This document shows, piece after piece, positions 5,534 to 15,209 of a stretch of DNA of 34,171 nt. Every line of letters starts with the position of its first letter. Position 1 is the stretch's first letter. A program made the position numbers and the translations under genes. Source of the DNA: Planctomycetota bacterium (GTDB lineage: Bacteria; Planctomycetota; Phycisphaerae; UBA1845); the NCBI GenBank assembly GCA_024278775.1, contig JAJRSP010000047.1, forward strand, positions 1 through 34,171, written 5' to 3'. The notes beneath the pieces were generated by a model. It saw only the letters and a list, made by a program, of their open reading frames with translations. It searched no databases and had not been told where the DNA came from.

Positions 5534-7636
5534 GTGAGTGGACCTATGGGGTATGTCGTTCTCATAGCGTCGGTAGTCGTCCAAATCCTGGCCGCATTGG
5601 CCGCGACCTTTATCGTTTTCACCCGCCCGCCTCGCACGGCGTACCTTCTCGCCTCGGCCGTCGGCCTGCTGGCTGTTCAACGTGTGTATGCGTTAGCGTC
5701 TGCGCTGTATGAACATCGCGATGTGAACACCAGTTCAGAGGTGCTGCCACTTGTGATCGCGGTCTTCATGCTCAGCGGTTTGTTGGGCGTGGCCCAGCGG
5801 TTTCGCCTGCAACGGGTGAACACCGTGACGGAATCCACCGGCGTGGATTCGAACCGGTTGCGTTCGTTGGCCATCACCTTTGGGCTTCTTGGGTTGGTGA
5901 CTTCTGTGGTGGTGGCCATGTATGCCTACCAGGCAAGCCGGACAGCCGTTTTCGAGAGCGTCAAGTTAAACATGTTGAGTGTGGCCCGTTCCTTTCGTGA
6001 TCTGGCGGTGGCCGGAGTGCGCGACGAGGAAGATCCCATTCTGGCGCTGGAAGAGCTAAGCGAGCGGTGGAAGGCGCTCGGTCGCGGCGAATCTTCCGGC
6101 CATCTCCTGCTGCTTCGAATGAACGGTGTCGTGGCGTTACACACGGCGTCTCCCGAGGTCAGAGGACAGGACCTGGCTGACCGAAGAATTGTTGTCACCG
6201 AGAATCGTCAGGTCACCTTCGGAGAACTCGGGAAAAAACCGGAAGATCTCGTGGGTATGTCCCACAATCCTGATGGATTACGTGAGCTTACCGCGGTAGT
6301 GCCCGCACCGCGGCTGGATGCGCTGATTTGCTGGCAGGTGTCCGCCGACGACGTGGACGCCAGGGTCGTCGCGGCCTCTCTTCCGTGGGCAGCGGGGATG
6401 GGGTTGGCGACGTTGGTGCTCTTGCCGCTTTCACTGCTTATGTTTCATCGAGCCTATTCCGCTTCTCAGGAAGAACTGGCCGCGAGCCATATCGAGTTGG
6501 CTACGCGGGAGAACCGTCTTCAACAGATCATCCAGAATATGCCGGTCATGATGTGGGCGCTTGGTGATGACGGAAACGTGGTGGCCTGGAATCGCGAATG
6601 CGAGCGGGTGACGGGCTATGGTGTGGATGAGATCGCCCACAACCCTATGGTGTGGGAAAAACTATTCCCGAACGAAGATGACCGTTCGCGTGTGATTCAG
6701 GGCTGGCGTGACCGCTGCGAAGATTACCGTGACTGGGAGTGGGAGCTGATGTGTAAGGATGGGACGCTCCGGACGATCGCCTGGTCGAGCTGTTCAATTG
6801 AGTTCCCCATCCGTGGTTGGTCCAACTGGACTATCGGTGTGGACGTCACCGATCGAAAACGCCTCGAATTGAAAGCCCGGCAGACCCTGGCTCAATTATC
6901 TCGTGTCGCGAGAGCCCGCAGTCTGGGTGCGATGGCCACCGGGATCGCCCACGAGCTGAACCAGCCGCTCACAGCGATTGTCAACTATGCACAGGGTGGA
7001 CTGATCCGAATCAGGGGCGGGAGCTACGAGGCAACGGAGATAGAATCCGCGATGGACCGAATTGCGGTTCAGGCGCACCGGGCCGGTGATATCATCAAGC
7101 GCATACGGGGATTCGTGTCCAAGGGAGAGTATCAGCCGGCACTGGCTGATATCAATGAGATCGTTCGAAGCGTGACCAAGCTTCTTGAACCAGAAACGAT
7201 TACTCGAAATATTGAAATTGTTCTTGACCTGGAAGACTCATTGCCGAAACTATCTGCGGATTATGTCCAGATTCAGCAGGTGCTGGTCAATCTCGTTCAA
7301 AATGGGATTGAGGCATTCGTGGACGAGATCGCGGAGCCGCGACGCGTCGAAGTGGCTACGTCGTTAACGGAGGACGGACGGGTTCGAACCACGGTCCGCG
7401 ACTATGGATGTGGGCTTTCGGAAGAGTCGTTGCGGTTTGCGTTGGATCCGTTTTTCACTACGAAAGTGGATGGCCTCGGAATGGGGCTGTCAATTAGCCG
7501 CTCCATTATAGAAGCTCATCAGGGTGTGTTGGCGGTGGATTCGGGATGTACGCCCGGCGCGAGGTTTCAGTTTACGCTTCCGGTGGCGGGAGGGATGGAG
7601 GAAGATGGACCAGGAACCGACGGTATTTCTTGTTGA
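5534..7636 (+). CDS. membrane PAS sensor histidine kinase (FixL/NtrB-like output)
   Basis: A 700-residue sensor kinase. About four N-terminal membrane helices occupy residues 6-132, then an extracytoplasmic region of about 150 residues and a fifth helix (GMGLATLVLLPLSLLMF, about 286-302). The cytoplasmic part holds a PAS domain (about 325-440: IIQNMPVMMWALGDDGNVVA onward), a HisKA domain with phospho-accepting H473 in IAHELNQPLTAIVNYAQ, and an HATPase domain with N box NLVQNGIEAF, G1 YGCGLSEE and G2 GLGMGLSISRSI. The output half resembles FixL-type kinases, which pair with FixJ-like regulators, and such a gene overlaps the end of this one. The start is GTG 5534 or ATG 5546. The signal is unknown; no haem-PAS signature is evident. 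Confidence 0.9.
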   Translation: MSGPMGYVVLIASVVVQILAALAATFIVFTRPPRTAYLLASAVGLLAVQRVYALASALYEHRDVNTSSEVLPLVIAVFMLSGLLGVAQRFRLQRVNTVTESTGVDSNRLRSLAITFGLLGLVTSVVVAMYAYQASRTAVFESVKLNMLSVARSFRDLAVAGVRDEEDPILALEELSERWKALGRGESSGHLLLLRMNGVVALHTASPEVRGQDLADRRIVVTENRQVTFGELGKKPEDLVGMSHNPDGLRELTAVVPAPRLDALICWQVSADDVDARVVAASLPWAAGMGLATLVLLPLSLLMFHRAYSASQEELAASHIELATRENRLQQIIQNMPVMMWALGDDGNVVAWNRECERVTGYGVDEIAHNPMVWEKLFPNEDDRSRVIQGWRDRCEDYRDWEWELMCKDGTLRTIAWSSCSIEFPIRGWSNWTIGVDVTDRKRLELKARQTLAQLSRVARARSLGAMATGIAHELNQPLTAIVNYAQGGLIRIRGGSYEATEIESAMDRIAVQAHRAGDIIKRIRGFVSKGEYQPALADINEIVRSVTKLLEPETITRNIEIVLDLEDSLPKLSADYVQIQQVLVNLVQNGIEAFVDEIAEPRRVEVATSLTEDGRVRTTVRDYGCGLSEESLRFALDPFFTTKVDGLGMGLSISRSIIEAHQGVLAVDSGCTPGARFQFTLPVAGGMEEDGPGTDGISC

Positions 7637-8231
7637 TGACGATCCGGCCATGCTGGACTCACTTCGCTGGTTGGTGGAGTCGGCGGGACTTACGGTGGAG
7701 TTCTTCACCTCGGCTTCCGCTTTTCTGGCGGCCTATACGACAGATCGTCTCGGGTGCCTTGTCGTGGATGTGCGCATGCCCGGCATGAGTGGTCTCGAAC
7801 TACAGGAAAAGCTACTTGACTCGGAAATCACGATTCCCGTGATTGTCATTTCCGGCCACGGAGATGTTCCCATGGCAGTTCGTGCCATGCGAGCGGGGGC
7901 CGTGGATTTCCTTGAAAAGCCGTTCAGCGACCATGAGATTCTCAATCGAATTCAAACGGCCGTGGACCGGGACCGCGAACTGAGACAATACCGTCTCAGG
8001 CGTATGGAGCTGGACGACCTGTTCAGCGCGCTAACCCCACGTGAGCAGGAAGTCATGGGTTATGTGGTGCAAGGCAAGCCGAACAAAGAGGTGGCCGCCA
8101 TCTTGAGTCGAAGTGAGAAAACCGTGGAGTACCACCGAGCCCAGGTGATGCGTAAAATGGATGTGAATTCTTTTGCGGAACTCGTCCAGTTGGTACACGA
8201 ATACAACGGATTTCTGAAGAAGCAGGCGTGA
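7605..8231 (+). CDS. FixJ-family response regulator (REC + LuxR-type HTH)
   Basis: A 208-residue transcription factor. The receiver domain (1-120) has the acidic pocket in VFLVDDDPAML, phospho-acceptor D55 in CLVVDVRMPGMSGLEL, the switch Ser in VIVISGHGDV and Lys in FLEKPF. The C-terminal LuxR/GerE helix-turn-helix (about 142-200) reads LTPREQEVMGYVVQGKPNKE and then KTVEYHRAQVMRKM. ATG 7605 follows GGAGG at 7597-7601, although the spacing is short. The gene overlaps the kinase gene by 32 bp, so kinase and regulator are translationally coupled and form a two-component pair. The target genes are not evident; nothing downstream is in the same operon. Confidence 0.93.
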   Translation: MDQEPTVFLVDDDPAMLDSLRWLVESAGLTVEFFTSASAFLAAYTTDRLGCLVVDVRMPGMSGLELQEKLLDSEITIPVIVISGHGDVPMAVRAMRAGAVDFLEKPFSDHEILNRIQTAVDRDRELRQYRLRRMELDDLFSALTPREQEVMGYVVQGKPNKEVAAILSRSEKTVEYHRAQVMRKMDVNSFAELVQLVHEYNGFLKKQA

Positions 8232-8246
8232 CCGGCGACCGGTCAC
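8228..8246. terminator. perfect 8-bp hairpin between convergent genes
   Basis: GTGACCGG (8228-8235), loop CGA and CCGGTCAC (8239-8246) form a perfect stem that overlaps the stop codon of the response regulator. It lies between this gene and the convergent mtaB, so it could end transcription in both directions. There is no T-tract. Confidence 0.45.
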
Positions 8247-8280
8247 TGCGAGACATGTACGCCTGCATACGCTGGAGGTG

Positions 8281-9896
8281 TTATCGCGTCGTGTGTGCCA
8301 TGTAGGCGTTATCGAGAACGGGGAGCGTCACGAGAACGGGGCCTGCCGGCTGCGCCCCGTGTCCATCGAGTGTCGTGCCGAGCGTCCGTGTGGGAGTGAC
8401 CCGGTTCACCCGAACGGTGGTGACGTCGCCGACTTCGATGTCGGCGAGGCTGGCTGCATCCGGTACCACATGGATGTCGAAGTAGCGGTCGCTGCGGCCG
8501 TAGCACATCGGCTCGGACATGTCCGAGCCGTGCAGCAGCCAAGATTCCACGATGATACGTTCCCGGTGCCCCACAAACTGCCGGCGAAGCTTGTGGATAG
8601 CTCGCCTTCCAACTCCCTCAGCCGGTGCATCCGTTCTTGTGTCACGGGGGCGGGCACGAAGTCCTTCTGCCTCCGAGCGGCGGCCGTACGCTCTCGAGGG
8701 CTAAAGGGGAACGCGTGAATCTTAGAGAATCCCGCGTGTCGTGCGATTTCACAGGTCGCATCGAAGTCAGCCTCGGATTCGCCGGGAAAGCCCACGATAA
8801 TGTCGGTCGTGATTGCCGGTCGGTCGAGCCTCCGGCGGACACGATCTACCATCTCCACGAAGTCGTCGCGGGTGTATTGTCGATTCATGCGGCGAAGGAC
8901 ATCGGGGCTCCCGGATTGGAGCGGCAGGTGCATGTGTGGCACGCACGTGTCGGCTGACGAAAGCACGTCCAACAGATCGTCGGTGACATCGCCGGGTTCC
9001 AAACTCGATAGTCGTAGTCGGTGCAATCCATCGACTCTCGACAAAGCCCGAACCAAAGCCGCCAGCGGTGCTTCACCGCTCTGGAATCGACGCCGGATTG
9101 CGGTTTCACGGCCGTATGCACCCAGAAAGATGCCGGTGACGATGATCTCCTTGTGCCCATCCCGTACCAGCGCCTCGGCCTCACGAACAGCTACCTCGAC
9201 CGGCTTGCTTTTCAGGGTGGGTCGAAGACGTGGGATGATGCAATAGCTGCAGAAGGCGTCACAACCGTCCTGCACCTTCAGGAACGCACGTTGGTGTCCA
9301 TCGAAAGCGCGTATGTGAGAAGTCAACTCGTGGGTCGTCTTGACTACCGGTAATGTGAGGGGAATAATCCGAGCAGGGTCGGCGTTATCGGCGGTGGAAA
9401 CCGGCGAATCTTGGCTCTGGCGGATCAGAAGCTTAGGGATCGTCCCAGCTCGTTTGTGGAGGGTGTTCGGTGGCCGTGAGACGGCTACCGGAGGGGCGTG
9501 CTTCCCACGCGGGTGTTCCGCAGGCGGCAGAGGATCGGAGGACTGGTCGAACCAGCGGCTAAGCAGCGAGGCGATGGCGGTGCGCGTGTCGGTGTCGTGA
9601 CCCAAAACGGCCCGTACGCCGTGGATCCGTTCTAGCTGGGCGGCATCAGCGCTTGCGCCGCATCCCACGACGATGACAGGGGTTTTTCCTCCGTCGTTGA
9701 GACGGCGGATGGCCTGGCGGTTTTTCCGCGAGGCGGATCCTGTGACGGCGCAGGTGTTGACGATGGCGACGTCGGCGGGGTCGCCTTGTCGCGCAGGTTG
9801 CCAAGCAAGCGACGACAGAACCTCGCGAATCTCCTGTGATTCGTACTGATTGACTTTACAGCCCAGGGTTGTGAGCCGATACTTCCGAGCCATCAT
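8281..9896 (-). CDS. mtaB: tRNA t6A37 methylthiotransferase MtaB, interrupted by a one-base frameshift
   Basis: A radical-SAM enzyme that converts t6A37 to ms2t6A37 in ANN-decoding tRNAs. The N-terminal UPF0004 domain carries its three cluster cysteines in TLGCKVNQYES, IVNTCAVTGSASRKN and VVGCGAS. The radical-SAM domain has CxxxCxxC at C212, C216 and C219 (QDGCDAFCSYCIIPRLRP). About 60-70 extra residues rich in Pro and Ser lie between them. The uninterrupted frame ends at 8406 with a nonsense-like tail. Near 8580/8581 the -1 frame takes up the expected TRAM-like end (QFVGHRERIIVE, then YGRSDRYFDIHVV) and stops at 8281. Restoring one base gives 538 codons. The start is one of two consecutive ATGs (9896 or 9893). 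This may be an assembly error or a recent inactivating mutation. Confidence 0.85.
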
Positions 9897-9908
9897 GGCC
9901 GGAAAGTA

Positions 9909-9931
9909 CAGTAAAACCGGCCGCAGTAAAA
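9909..9931. repeat. direct repeat CAGTAAAA x2 in the mtaB/pilM divergent spacer
   Basis: CAGTAAAA occurs at 9909-9916 and 9924-9931, 15 bp apart, in the 110-bp spacer between the divergent mtaB and pilM genes. It may be a regulator site or chance; no clear promoter boxes can be assigned. Confidence 0.25.
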
Positions 9932-10006
9932 GTATGGCGATGTTTCCACGATGGAACCCGCGGCCCTGAGGCGAGCTGACTGGCTCGTTGAACGGAGAAC
10001 TGGATC

Positions 10007-12004
10007 TTGGCAAGCACACAAGCCGTCTGGGGTATTGATCTTGGGCGATGCGCCCTGAAAGCCGTCAAACTTCGGCCAGGCAGTGATGGTAAGGTCGATG
10101 TTCTCGACGTGGAATACATCGAGCACGAGGTTATCCTGTCTCAGCCGGATGCCGATCGCAATGCGTTGATCTCCGCCTCGCTCGAGAAGTTTCTGTCGCG
10201 CCATGACATCACCAAGGATCAAGTCGTCGTTAGCGTGCCGGGGCAACACACTCTAGCTCGGTTTACGAAGTTGCCGCCTGTGGCTCCGAAACGCGTTCCG
10301 GATATCGTTCGCTACGAGGCTGACCAACAGATTCCGTTCGACCTGGACGAGGTGATCTGGGATTACCAGACGTTTCAGCAGGAGGGGATGCCCGATCTGG
10401 AGGTCGGTATTTTCGCGATGAAACGAGAGTTGATTCGTGAACACCTGCTTCACTTCGAGCAGGCGTCGATCGAACCGATGATCGTGCAATCATCCCCGCT
10501 TGCGGTGTACAACGGAGCCAACTTCGATGGCATGCTCGGCGGCGATACCACGATTGTGTTGGACATAGGCGCCGACAATACCGATTTGATCATCGCCACG
10601 CCGGATAGCTTGTGGACGAGAACCGTGCAGATCGGCGGTAACAGTTTCACTGAAGCGCTTGTGAAATCGTTCAAACTGTCGTTTGCCAAGGCGGAGTCGC
10701 TCAAGCGGACCGCGGCGACCAGCAAATACGCCAGACAAGTCTTCCAGGCGATGCGCCCTGTCTTCGCGGATTTGGTCCAGGAATTGCAGCGGTCGATCGG
10801 TTTTTACTCGTCCACCCACCGTGATGCGGAAATCACGAAAGTGGTGGGGCTTGGTAATGCGTTCCAGTTGCCCGGGCTGCAAAAGTACTTGCATCAAAAC
10901 CTCGGTATCGACGTGGCACGCCCCGATGCGTTTTTGAACGCCACCGCGGACCAGGTCGGCGATCAAGACACCCTGCGCGACCAGTTCCCCAGTTTGGCCG
11001 CGGCCTACGGTCTTGCCATTCAGGGGCTTGATCTGGCCAAAGTGAACAGCAACTTGTTGCCCACGGAGATTGCCAAGCAGGTTGTTTGGCGCAAGAAGAA
11101 GCCGGCTTTTGCCGCGACCGCCGCTTGTTTGGCGTTGGCCGGCGCACTGATTTGGTTTCGGCAGATGACCGATATGTCCGCTCTGGCGGCTGCCAATGAC
11201 GCGCCTCCGCCTGTTGCCGATGTGGAGGACGCTGCCAACGTGATTGATGCCGGTCCGTCGCCCTCATGCTCGCCCTGTGCCAGCGCGAAGTCGGTCATTG
11301 CTGCGGGTAAGATGCTGAAGAAAGAATTGGGACGCTTGAGTGGGCAGGGCGATACGGAACGCGCCGACACGGAGCAGTTCATCGTCTTACAGAGAAACAA
11401 AACTGTCGTGCCGAGGATCATGGATGTGGTGCATCGCTCGGTGCCGGTGCCGGACGGGGCGTTGGCGGGCTTGACCGATCCGGTGGCCGTTCGCAAGGCC
11501 ATCGAGGCGGGCGCCACGCCGCGTGCAAAGCGAAAGGTGGTATACATCCAAGGGGTGGATTCGCACTTTGAGCCGAACCTGGCCCAATATGATTTTACGA
11601 GTCTCGTCAAGGTACCGCCGCCTCTCAATGACTATGACATCGACTCCGGATCCGACGTGCCGGGGATCCTTATCAAGATCAAGTGCACCAGCGGCAATGA
11701 GGGCACGATCGAGTTCATAGGCAAAGAGTTTCTTGATCCCCTTCGCAAGAACGGTCGTAAGCCGGATACCGGTTTTTATTTCGATCAGGTCGTACTCATC
11801 AGCGGTGAGAAGGTCGGGTCCGCGCGTGGCTCGTCGAATCGTCGCGGGGGAAGGGCCACCACACGTCCGGGATTAGTTGATCCGGTGACTTTCGAACCCA
11901 TTGCAAGCGATTGGCGCTATGAAGTGTGGGTCTCGGTCATTTTGGAAGATTTCCCCGGCGTGGATGAGGACGAAGCCGGTGACGACGCGGGTGATGACGG
12001 CTAA
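10007..12004 (+). CDS. pilM: PilM-PilN fusion-like type IV pilus assembly protein
   Basis: A 665-residue protein. Residues 1-340 are the actin-like PilM fold: phosphate-1 motif WGIDLGRCALKAVKL, phosphate-2 region TTIVLDIGADNTDLIIA and adenosine-site region EITKVVGLGNAFQLPGL. A PilN-like segment follows: NLLP at 349-352, a basic stretch (VVWRKKKP), a membrane helix (about 366-385) and a periplasmic region of about 280 residues ending in an acidic tail. In classical systems the PilN NLLP peptide docks on PilM; here both lie on one chain. TTG 10007 is preceded by GGAGA (9994-9998, 8-nt spacing) and opens exactly at the family N-terminus. It heads a four-gene cluster ending in a secretin. Related PilM proteins of this layout occur in planctomycetes and verrucomicrobia as far as I recall. 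Confidence 0.85.
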   Translation: MASTQAVWGIDLGRCALKAVKLRPGSDGKVDVLDVEYIEHEVILSQPDADRNALISASLEKFLSRHDITKDQVVVSVPGQHTLARFTKLPPVAPKRVPDIVRYEADQQIPFDLDEVIWDYQTFQQEGMPDLEVGIFAMKRELIREHLLHFEQASIEPMIVQSSPLAVYNGANFDGMLGGDTTIVLDIGADNTDLIIATPDSLWTRTVQIGGNSFTEALVKSFKLSFAKAESLKRTAATSKYARQVFQAMRPVFADLVQELQRSIGFYSSTHRDAEITKVVGLGNAFQLPGLQKYLHQNLGIDVARPDAFLNATADQVGDQDTLRDQFPSLAAAYGLAIQGLDLAKVNSNLLPTEIAKQVVWRKKKPAFAATAACLALAGALIWFRQMTDMSALAAANDAPPPVADVEDAANVIDAGPSPSCSPCASAKSVIAAGKMLKKELGRLSGQGDTERADTEQFIVLQRNKTVVPRIMDVVHRSVPVPDGALAGLTDPVAVRKAIEAGATPRAKRKVVYIQGVDSHFEPNLAQYDFTSLVKVPPPLNDYDIDSGSDVPGILIKIKCTSGNEGTIEFIGKEFLDPLRKNGRKPDTGFYFDQVVLISGEKVGSARGSSNRRGGRATTRPGLVDPVTFEPIASDWRYEVWVSVILEDFPGVDEDEAGDDAGDDG

Positions 12005-12074
12005 CCACACAGACGGATGGAATTGACCAGTCGTGCCCACGAAGAGCGTGGGGGGGCAGCAGGAGGTAGTGACA

Positions 12075-13355
12075 GTGGATTTTCTTCGACGACAGATGTT
12101 CGTCATTATCTGTGTGCTTGTGGCTGCGGGCGGTATCGCCGCCGGTGTTATGGGGCATCAGTCGATGAGCAAAGTCAAGGATGCGCTGGCCAGTACGGCC
12201 GGTCTTGACCGGGAGCTGTCCGGTCTCAAGTCCAGGCCCGTCAACTACCGTCAGATCGAGTCGGCCAAAAAGCGCATCGACACCATCGTGGCTGATTACG
12301 ACAAGGTCATCGAGCGTGCGAAAAAGCTGTACCGCTATACACCGTTGGTTGCCGGTGCGCTCCCCTACGGGGATCCGCAGGTGTTGTTTCAGTTTCGCCA
12401 GAGCTATCACGACGCCATGAATGCGCTGTTTGATTCGCTTTCTGCAGGGACTCCGCCCAGCTCGGCGGAAGTCAGCACCATGAAAGACATCATTGATGAC
12501 GAGGAAGCCGAGCGTAAGGCGTTGGCTCTAGAACAGGGCCTTAAGAAGCCACCGGATCCCGGACCACTGCGTAATGCGGCCGGCGTTCTGACGCGTGAGG
12601 GCGTGCGGCGTAAGCCGAAGGCGCGGGCGGCTTTGGCGGCTGCGCAGCGGCTCTATTGCTACGGCGTCGGCTTCGGAAAGAAGCGGACACGCGGTGTGAA
12701 GCGGGGGGTCGTGAGTTTGGATTTCAATGAGAACATGCAAGACCTTACGGTGGCTGACCCGCCGTGGCCTGAGGACGTGTGGCGCGCTCAGATGGGGTAC
12801 TGGATTCAGAAAGATGTGGTGGATCTGATCTCCGCCATGAACAACGAAGCTGCCGAGGAGGTCAAGAAGAGCGGCGGCACGCCGTGGGTCGGTGTCATGC
12901 CGATCAAGGAGGTGATCTCCATTCGCGTGCCTACGGATTTCGTTCCGCTTGACTCCGACGAAGAGGTTTACGGCGGCAGTCCGACAGGTTACGGGGAAGC
13001 ATTGCCGCCGGGCACGCCGCGTACGGTGTTTACGCATTCGGGTTCCGGAGAAGCGTATGAGGTGCTTCAGTTTTCCGTCAAACTGGTGATGGATCAGAGA
13101 GATATTCCTACGTTCATAGATCGGTTTTGTAACAACAGTTTTTACACGCTGCTGCGCGTGGCCTATGAGGCGGTTCCTCCGAATCCCGACATGGAGGGTA
13201 AGATTTACGGAAGCGAACCGGCCGTGATCGTCGTCATGGACTATGAGCTGATTCTCCTTGGTGACGTGTTTCGTCGCCTGATGCCCAGTGAGATCCGCGA
13301 GCAGTTTGGTATCATCTGTCGCGGTGAGTCGGATGCGTGCGTAGACGCCGAGTAA
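12075..13355 (+). CDS. single-pass inner-membrane pilus-cluster protein (PilN/PilO-like position)
   Basis: A 426-residue protein with a short cytoplasmic start (DFLRRQ), one membrane helix (MFVIICVLVAAGGIAAGVMG, about 8-28) and a long periplasmic part. The latter begins with a helical or coiled stretch (about 30-95) and ends in a mixed domain with Cys near the C-terminus (IICRGESDACVDAE). This is the topology and gene position of PilN/PilO, which link PilM to the secretin, but I see no clear sequence signature. GTG 12075 is chosen because AGGAGG (12061-12066) lies 8 nt upstream; in-frame GTGs at 12033 and 12069 are poorly placed. The gap to pilM is 70 bp, so co-transcription is likely. Confidence 0.7.
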   Translation: MDFLRRQMFVIICVLVAAGGIAAGVMGHQSMSKVKDALASTAGLDRELSGLKSRPVNYRQIESAKKRIDTIVADYDKVIERAKKLYRYTPLVAGALPYGDPQVLFQFRQSYHDAMNALFDSLSAGTPPSSAEVSTMKDIIDDEEAERKALALEQGLKKPPDPGPLRNAAGVLTREGVRRKPKARAALAAAQRLYCYGVGFGKKRTRGVKRGVVSLDFNENMQDLTVADPPWPEDVWRAQMGYWIQKDVVDLISAMNNEAAEEVKKSGGTPWVGVMPIKEVISIRVPTDFVPLDSDEEVYGGSPTGYGEALPPGTPRTVFTHSGSGEAYEVLQFSVKLVMDQRDIPTFIDRFCNNSFYTLLRVAYEAVPPNPDMEGKIYGSEPAVIVVMDYELILLGDVFRRLMPSEIREQFGIICRGESDACVDAE

Positions 13356-13445
13356 CGTAGCGGCCGTAGTGTGAGCGTGAATGAAGTGGGGTGGGCCGAA
13401 CCACGTACCTTTGCAGGTATAGCGGGCCACGCAGAGGCGAGATGA

Positions 13446-15209
13446 ATGGCGAAGCAACTTGTTAGTCCGGTAGAACGTCACATAGAGAAGGTGGTGTTTG
13501 GAGTGGCGCTGCTGGTGCTGTTGGGAGCGGTGGTTCAGTACCTTATTTCCTCCCCCAATCAGATCGAGCTGGATGGTCAACGTATCACCCCGCAAACGGT
13601 GGAAACGTACGTGTTCTCCAAGGCGGATCGAATACGCAAACGCATCCGCGACGCCAGTTCCGAAATCGAGACCCCAGAGCCGTTGGTTGATGAGTTTACG
13701 GCTTCATTGAGCCCGCTCCCGCCGAACGCGAAATGGCCTCTGGTGGCGGCGGTTCGCCCTGAGGTTCCGTTGGTCGACAAAGCGGGGCAGGTGGCCGGGC
13801 AGTATGAGCTGGTCGAGGTGATGCCATTGCCCAAGCCCGCCGTGACCCACGGTCGAAGCACCTACATCATCGAACGCCCTTCCGGGACAGCTTACATTCC
13901 GGCCAACTGGGTCACCATATCCTCCGTCGTGGATGTTCGAGAACAAACCAGCCGCCAGCGTCTTGCCTACGGTGCGACCCGCGCCGACTTGATTTACGGG
14001 CCGGTGGAAGGTCAGCGACGTGAGCAACGTCCCGATGGTAGTTGGTCCGACGATGATTGGGAGCCGGTACGTTCGTGGCGCATCGGAGAGCCTCTTCCGG
14101 AGCCACCTGTAATCAAACTGCGGGAAGTCGACGGGCGCGCGGAAGTAGTACCTGGAGTGCTTAACAAGTTGAATGATTTCGTCACCGAGGTGAGGAAGGA
14201 GGTTCCTCAGTTGGAGCTACTCCGTCCCCTCATCCCGGAAATTGAAAACGGGGCACCATGGTCGTTTCCGATCATCACTTCCTGCTACGATGTATTGAAA
14301 CAGGACGACGAAGTGTTGTATCCCAACGATCCTCCTGCAACCGACCCCGATGACCGGTACGGTATTTGTGGGGTGGGTGGTGAAGAGGGGGCGGCAGCCA
14401 ACGCGGCGGCCCGCTCGCGTCAAATCTTCGATAACGCGGAAGCCTTGTTGAAGCTCGCCAAGCGAACCGGCAGCGCCAACGATGCGATGACCGCGAGGAA
14501 CTCCTACAACGAAGTCATACGGGACCCACAGGCCAGTGCCGCTGACAAGCAAAAGGCGAAAGTGCTTCAACTGAAAGCGGAGCAGGTTGCCAAGGATATT
14601 GAGCGGGAAAATCGCCTGAGGACAAGTTTGTCCCTGCAGGAGACGGATGATGATTCGGAGGTTGATCTTCCCGCTCGGGAGAAGCTCCCCATCCAGCAAG
14701 TTTGGGTGAATGACGCGAGACCCAACCGGGTGGAGAGTGGCAAAACCTATCAATATCGGATCCGCTTGAACCTCTTCAACCGGCTTGCCGGTGACCCCGC
14801 CAAGTTTCGAGACCCTGAAGACGCCAAGCGGATATACGTGGCTGGGGCGTGGTCGGAACCCTCCGATCCGGTGCCCGTGATGCGTGATGTGGAGTACTAC
14901 GTGGTGAGTCAGGATGCTCGTGACGGCCAGGTCGGCGTCCGGATCAACCGCTGGTATGAGGGGGTCTGGGTGGAATCTCGAAAATTTCAACTATCCGTTG
15001 GTGATTCGGTGTCCGGTCACGTTCGCGCGGAGGTTCCTGATCTGGAAGATCCGAAAAAAGCGGATCGGGCCTTGGTGTACTTTGATGGCGGTGCCGTCAT
15101 CATGGATCTTGATTTTGACCGTATGCTCAGAGAGCGGAAGCGGGCGGCGGACGTGAGGGAGTTCGTTTTGCGGATCGGACCAAAGGTGTTTGTGCGGTCG
15201 CCTTTGTGA
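13446..15209 (+). CDS. single-pass periplasmic pilus-cluster protein of unknown family
   Basis: A 587-residue protein with one N-terminal membrane helix (VVFGVALLVLLGAVVQYLI, about 18-36) and an otherwise periplasmic body. Recognisable parts are a Pro-rich segment (about 65-110), an Ala-rich helical, TPR-like stretch (ANAAARSRQIFDNAEALLKL, about 320-400) and a C-terminal beta-rich region with fibronectin-like features (SGKTYQYRIRLNLFNR, about 430-585). It sits between a PilN/O-like gene and a PilQ secretin, where PilP-type proteins usually lie, so a bridging role is inferred. ATG 13446 follows GAGG at 13435-13438. The frame closes at TGA 15207, but a protein-like reading frame continues in another phase to 15307, so the real C-terminus may be about 33 residues longer. 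Confidence 0.75.
   Translation: MAKQLVSPVERHIEKVVFGVALLVLLGAVVQYLISSPNQIELDGQRITPQTVETYVFSKADRIRKRIRDASSEIETPEPLVDEFTASLSPLPPNAKWPLVAAVRPEVPLVDKAGQVAGQYELVEVMPLPKPAVTHGRSTYIIERPSGTAYIPANWVTISSVVDVREQTSRQRLAYGATRADLIYGPVEGQRREQRPDGSWSDDDWEPVRSWRIGEPLPEPPVIKLREVDGRAEVVPGVLNKLNDFVTEVRKEVPQLELLRPLIPEIENGAPWSFPIITSCYDVLKQDDEVLYPNDPPATDPDDRYGICGVGGEEGAAANAAARSRQIFDNAEALLKLAKRTGSANDAMTARNSYNEVIRDPQASAADKQKAKVLQLKAEQVAKDIERENRLRTSLSLQETDDDSEVDLPAREKLPIQQVWVNDARPNRVESGKTYQYRIRLNLFNRLAGDPAKFRDPEDAKRIYVAGAWSEPSDPVPVMRDVEYYVVSQDARDGQVGVRINRWYEGVWVESRKFQLSVGDSVSGHVRAEVPDLEDPKKADRALVYFDGGAVIMDLDFDRMLRERKRAADVREFVLRIGPKVFVRSPL

Noticed and set aside
8281..8574. Separate 97-residue minus-strand gene
   Set aside because: Its sequence is the expected C-terminus of MtaB in the -1 frame; it is treated as part of frameshifted mtaB rather than as a gene.
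12528..13595. 355-codon minus-strand frame opposite the pilus cluster
   Set aside because: Antisense to two supported pilus-cluster genes, His/Thr/Arg-rich, with no domain or start signal.
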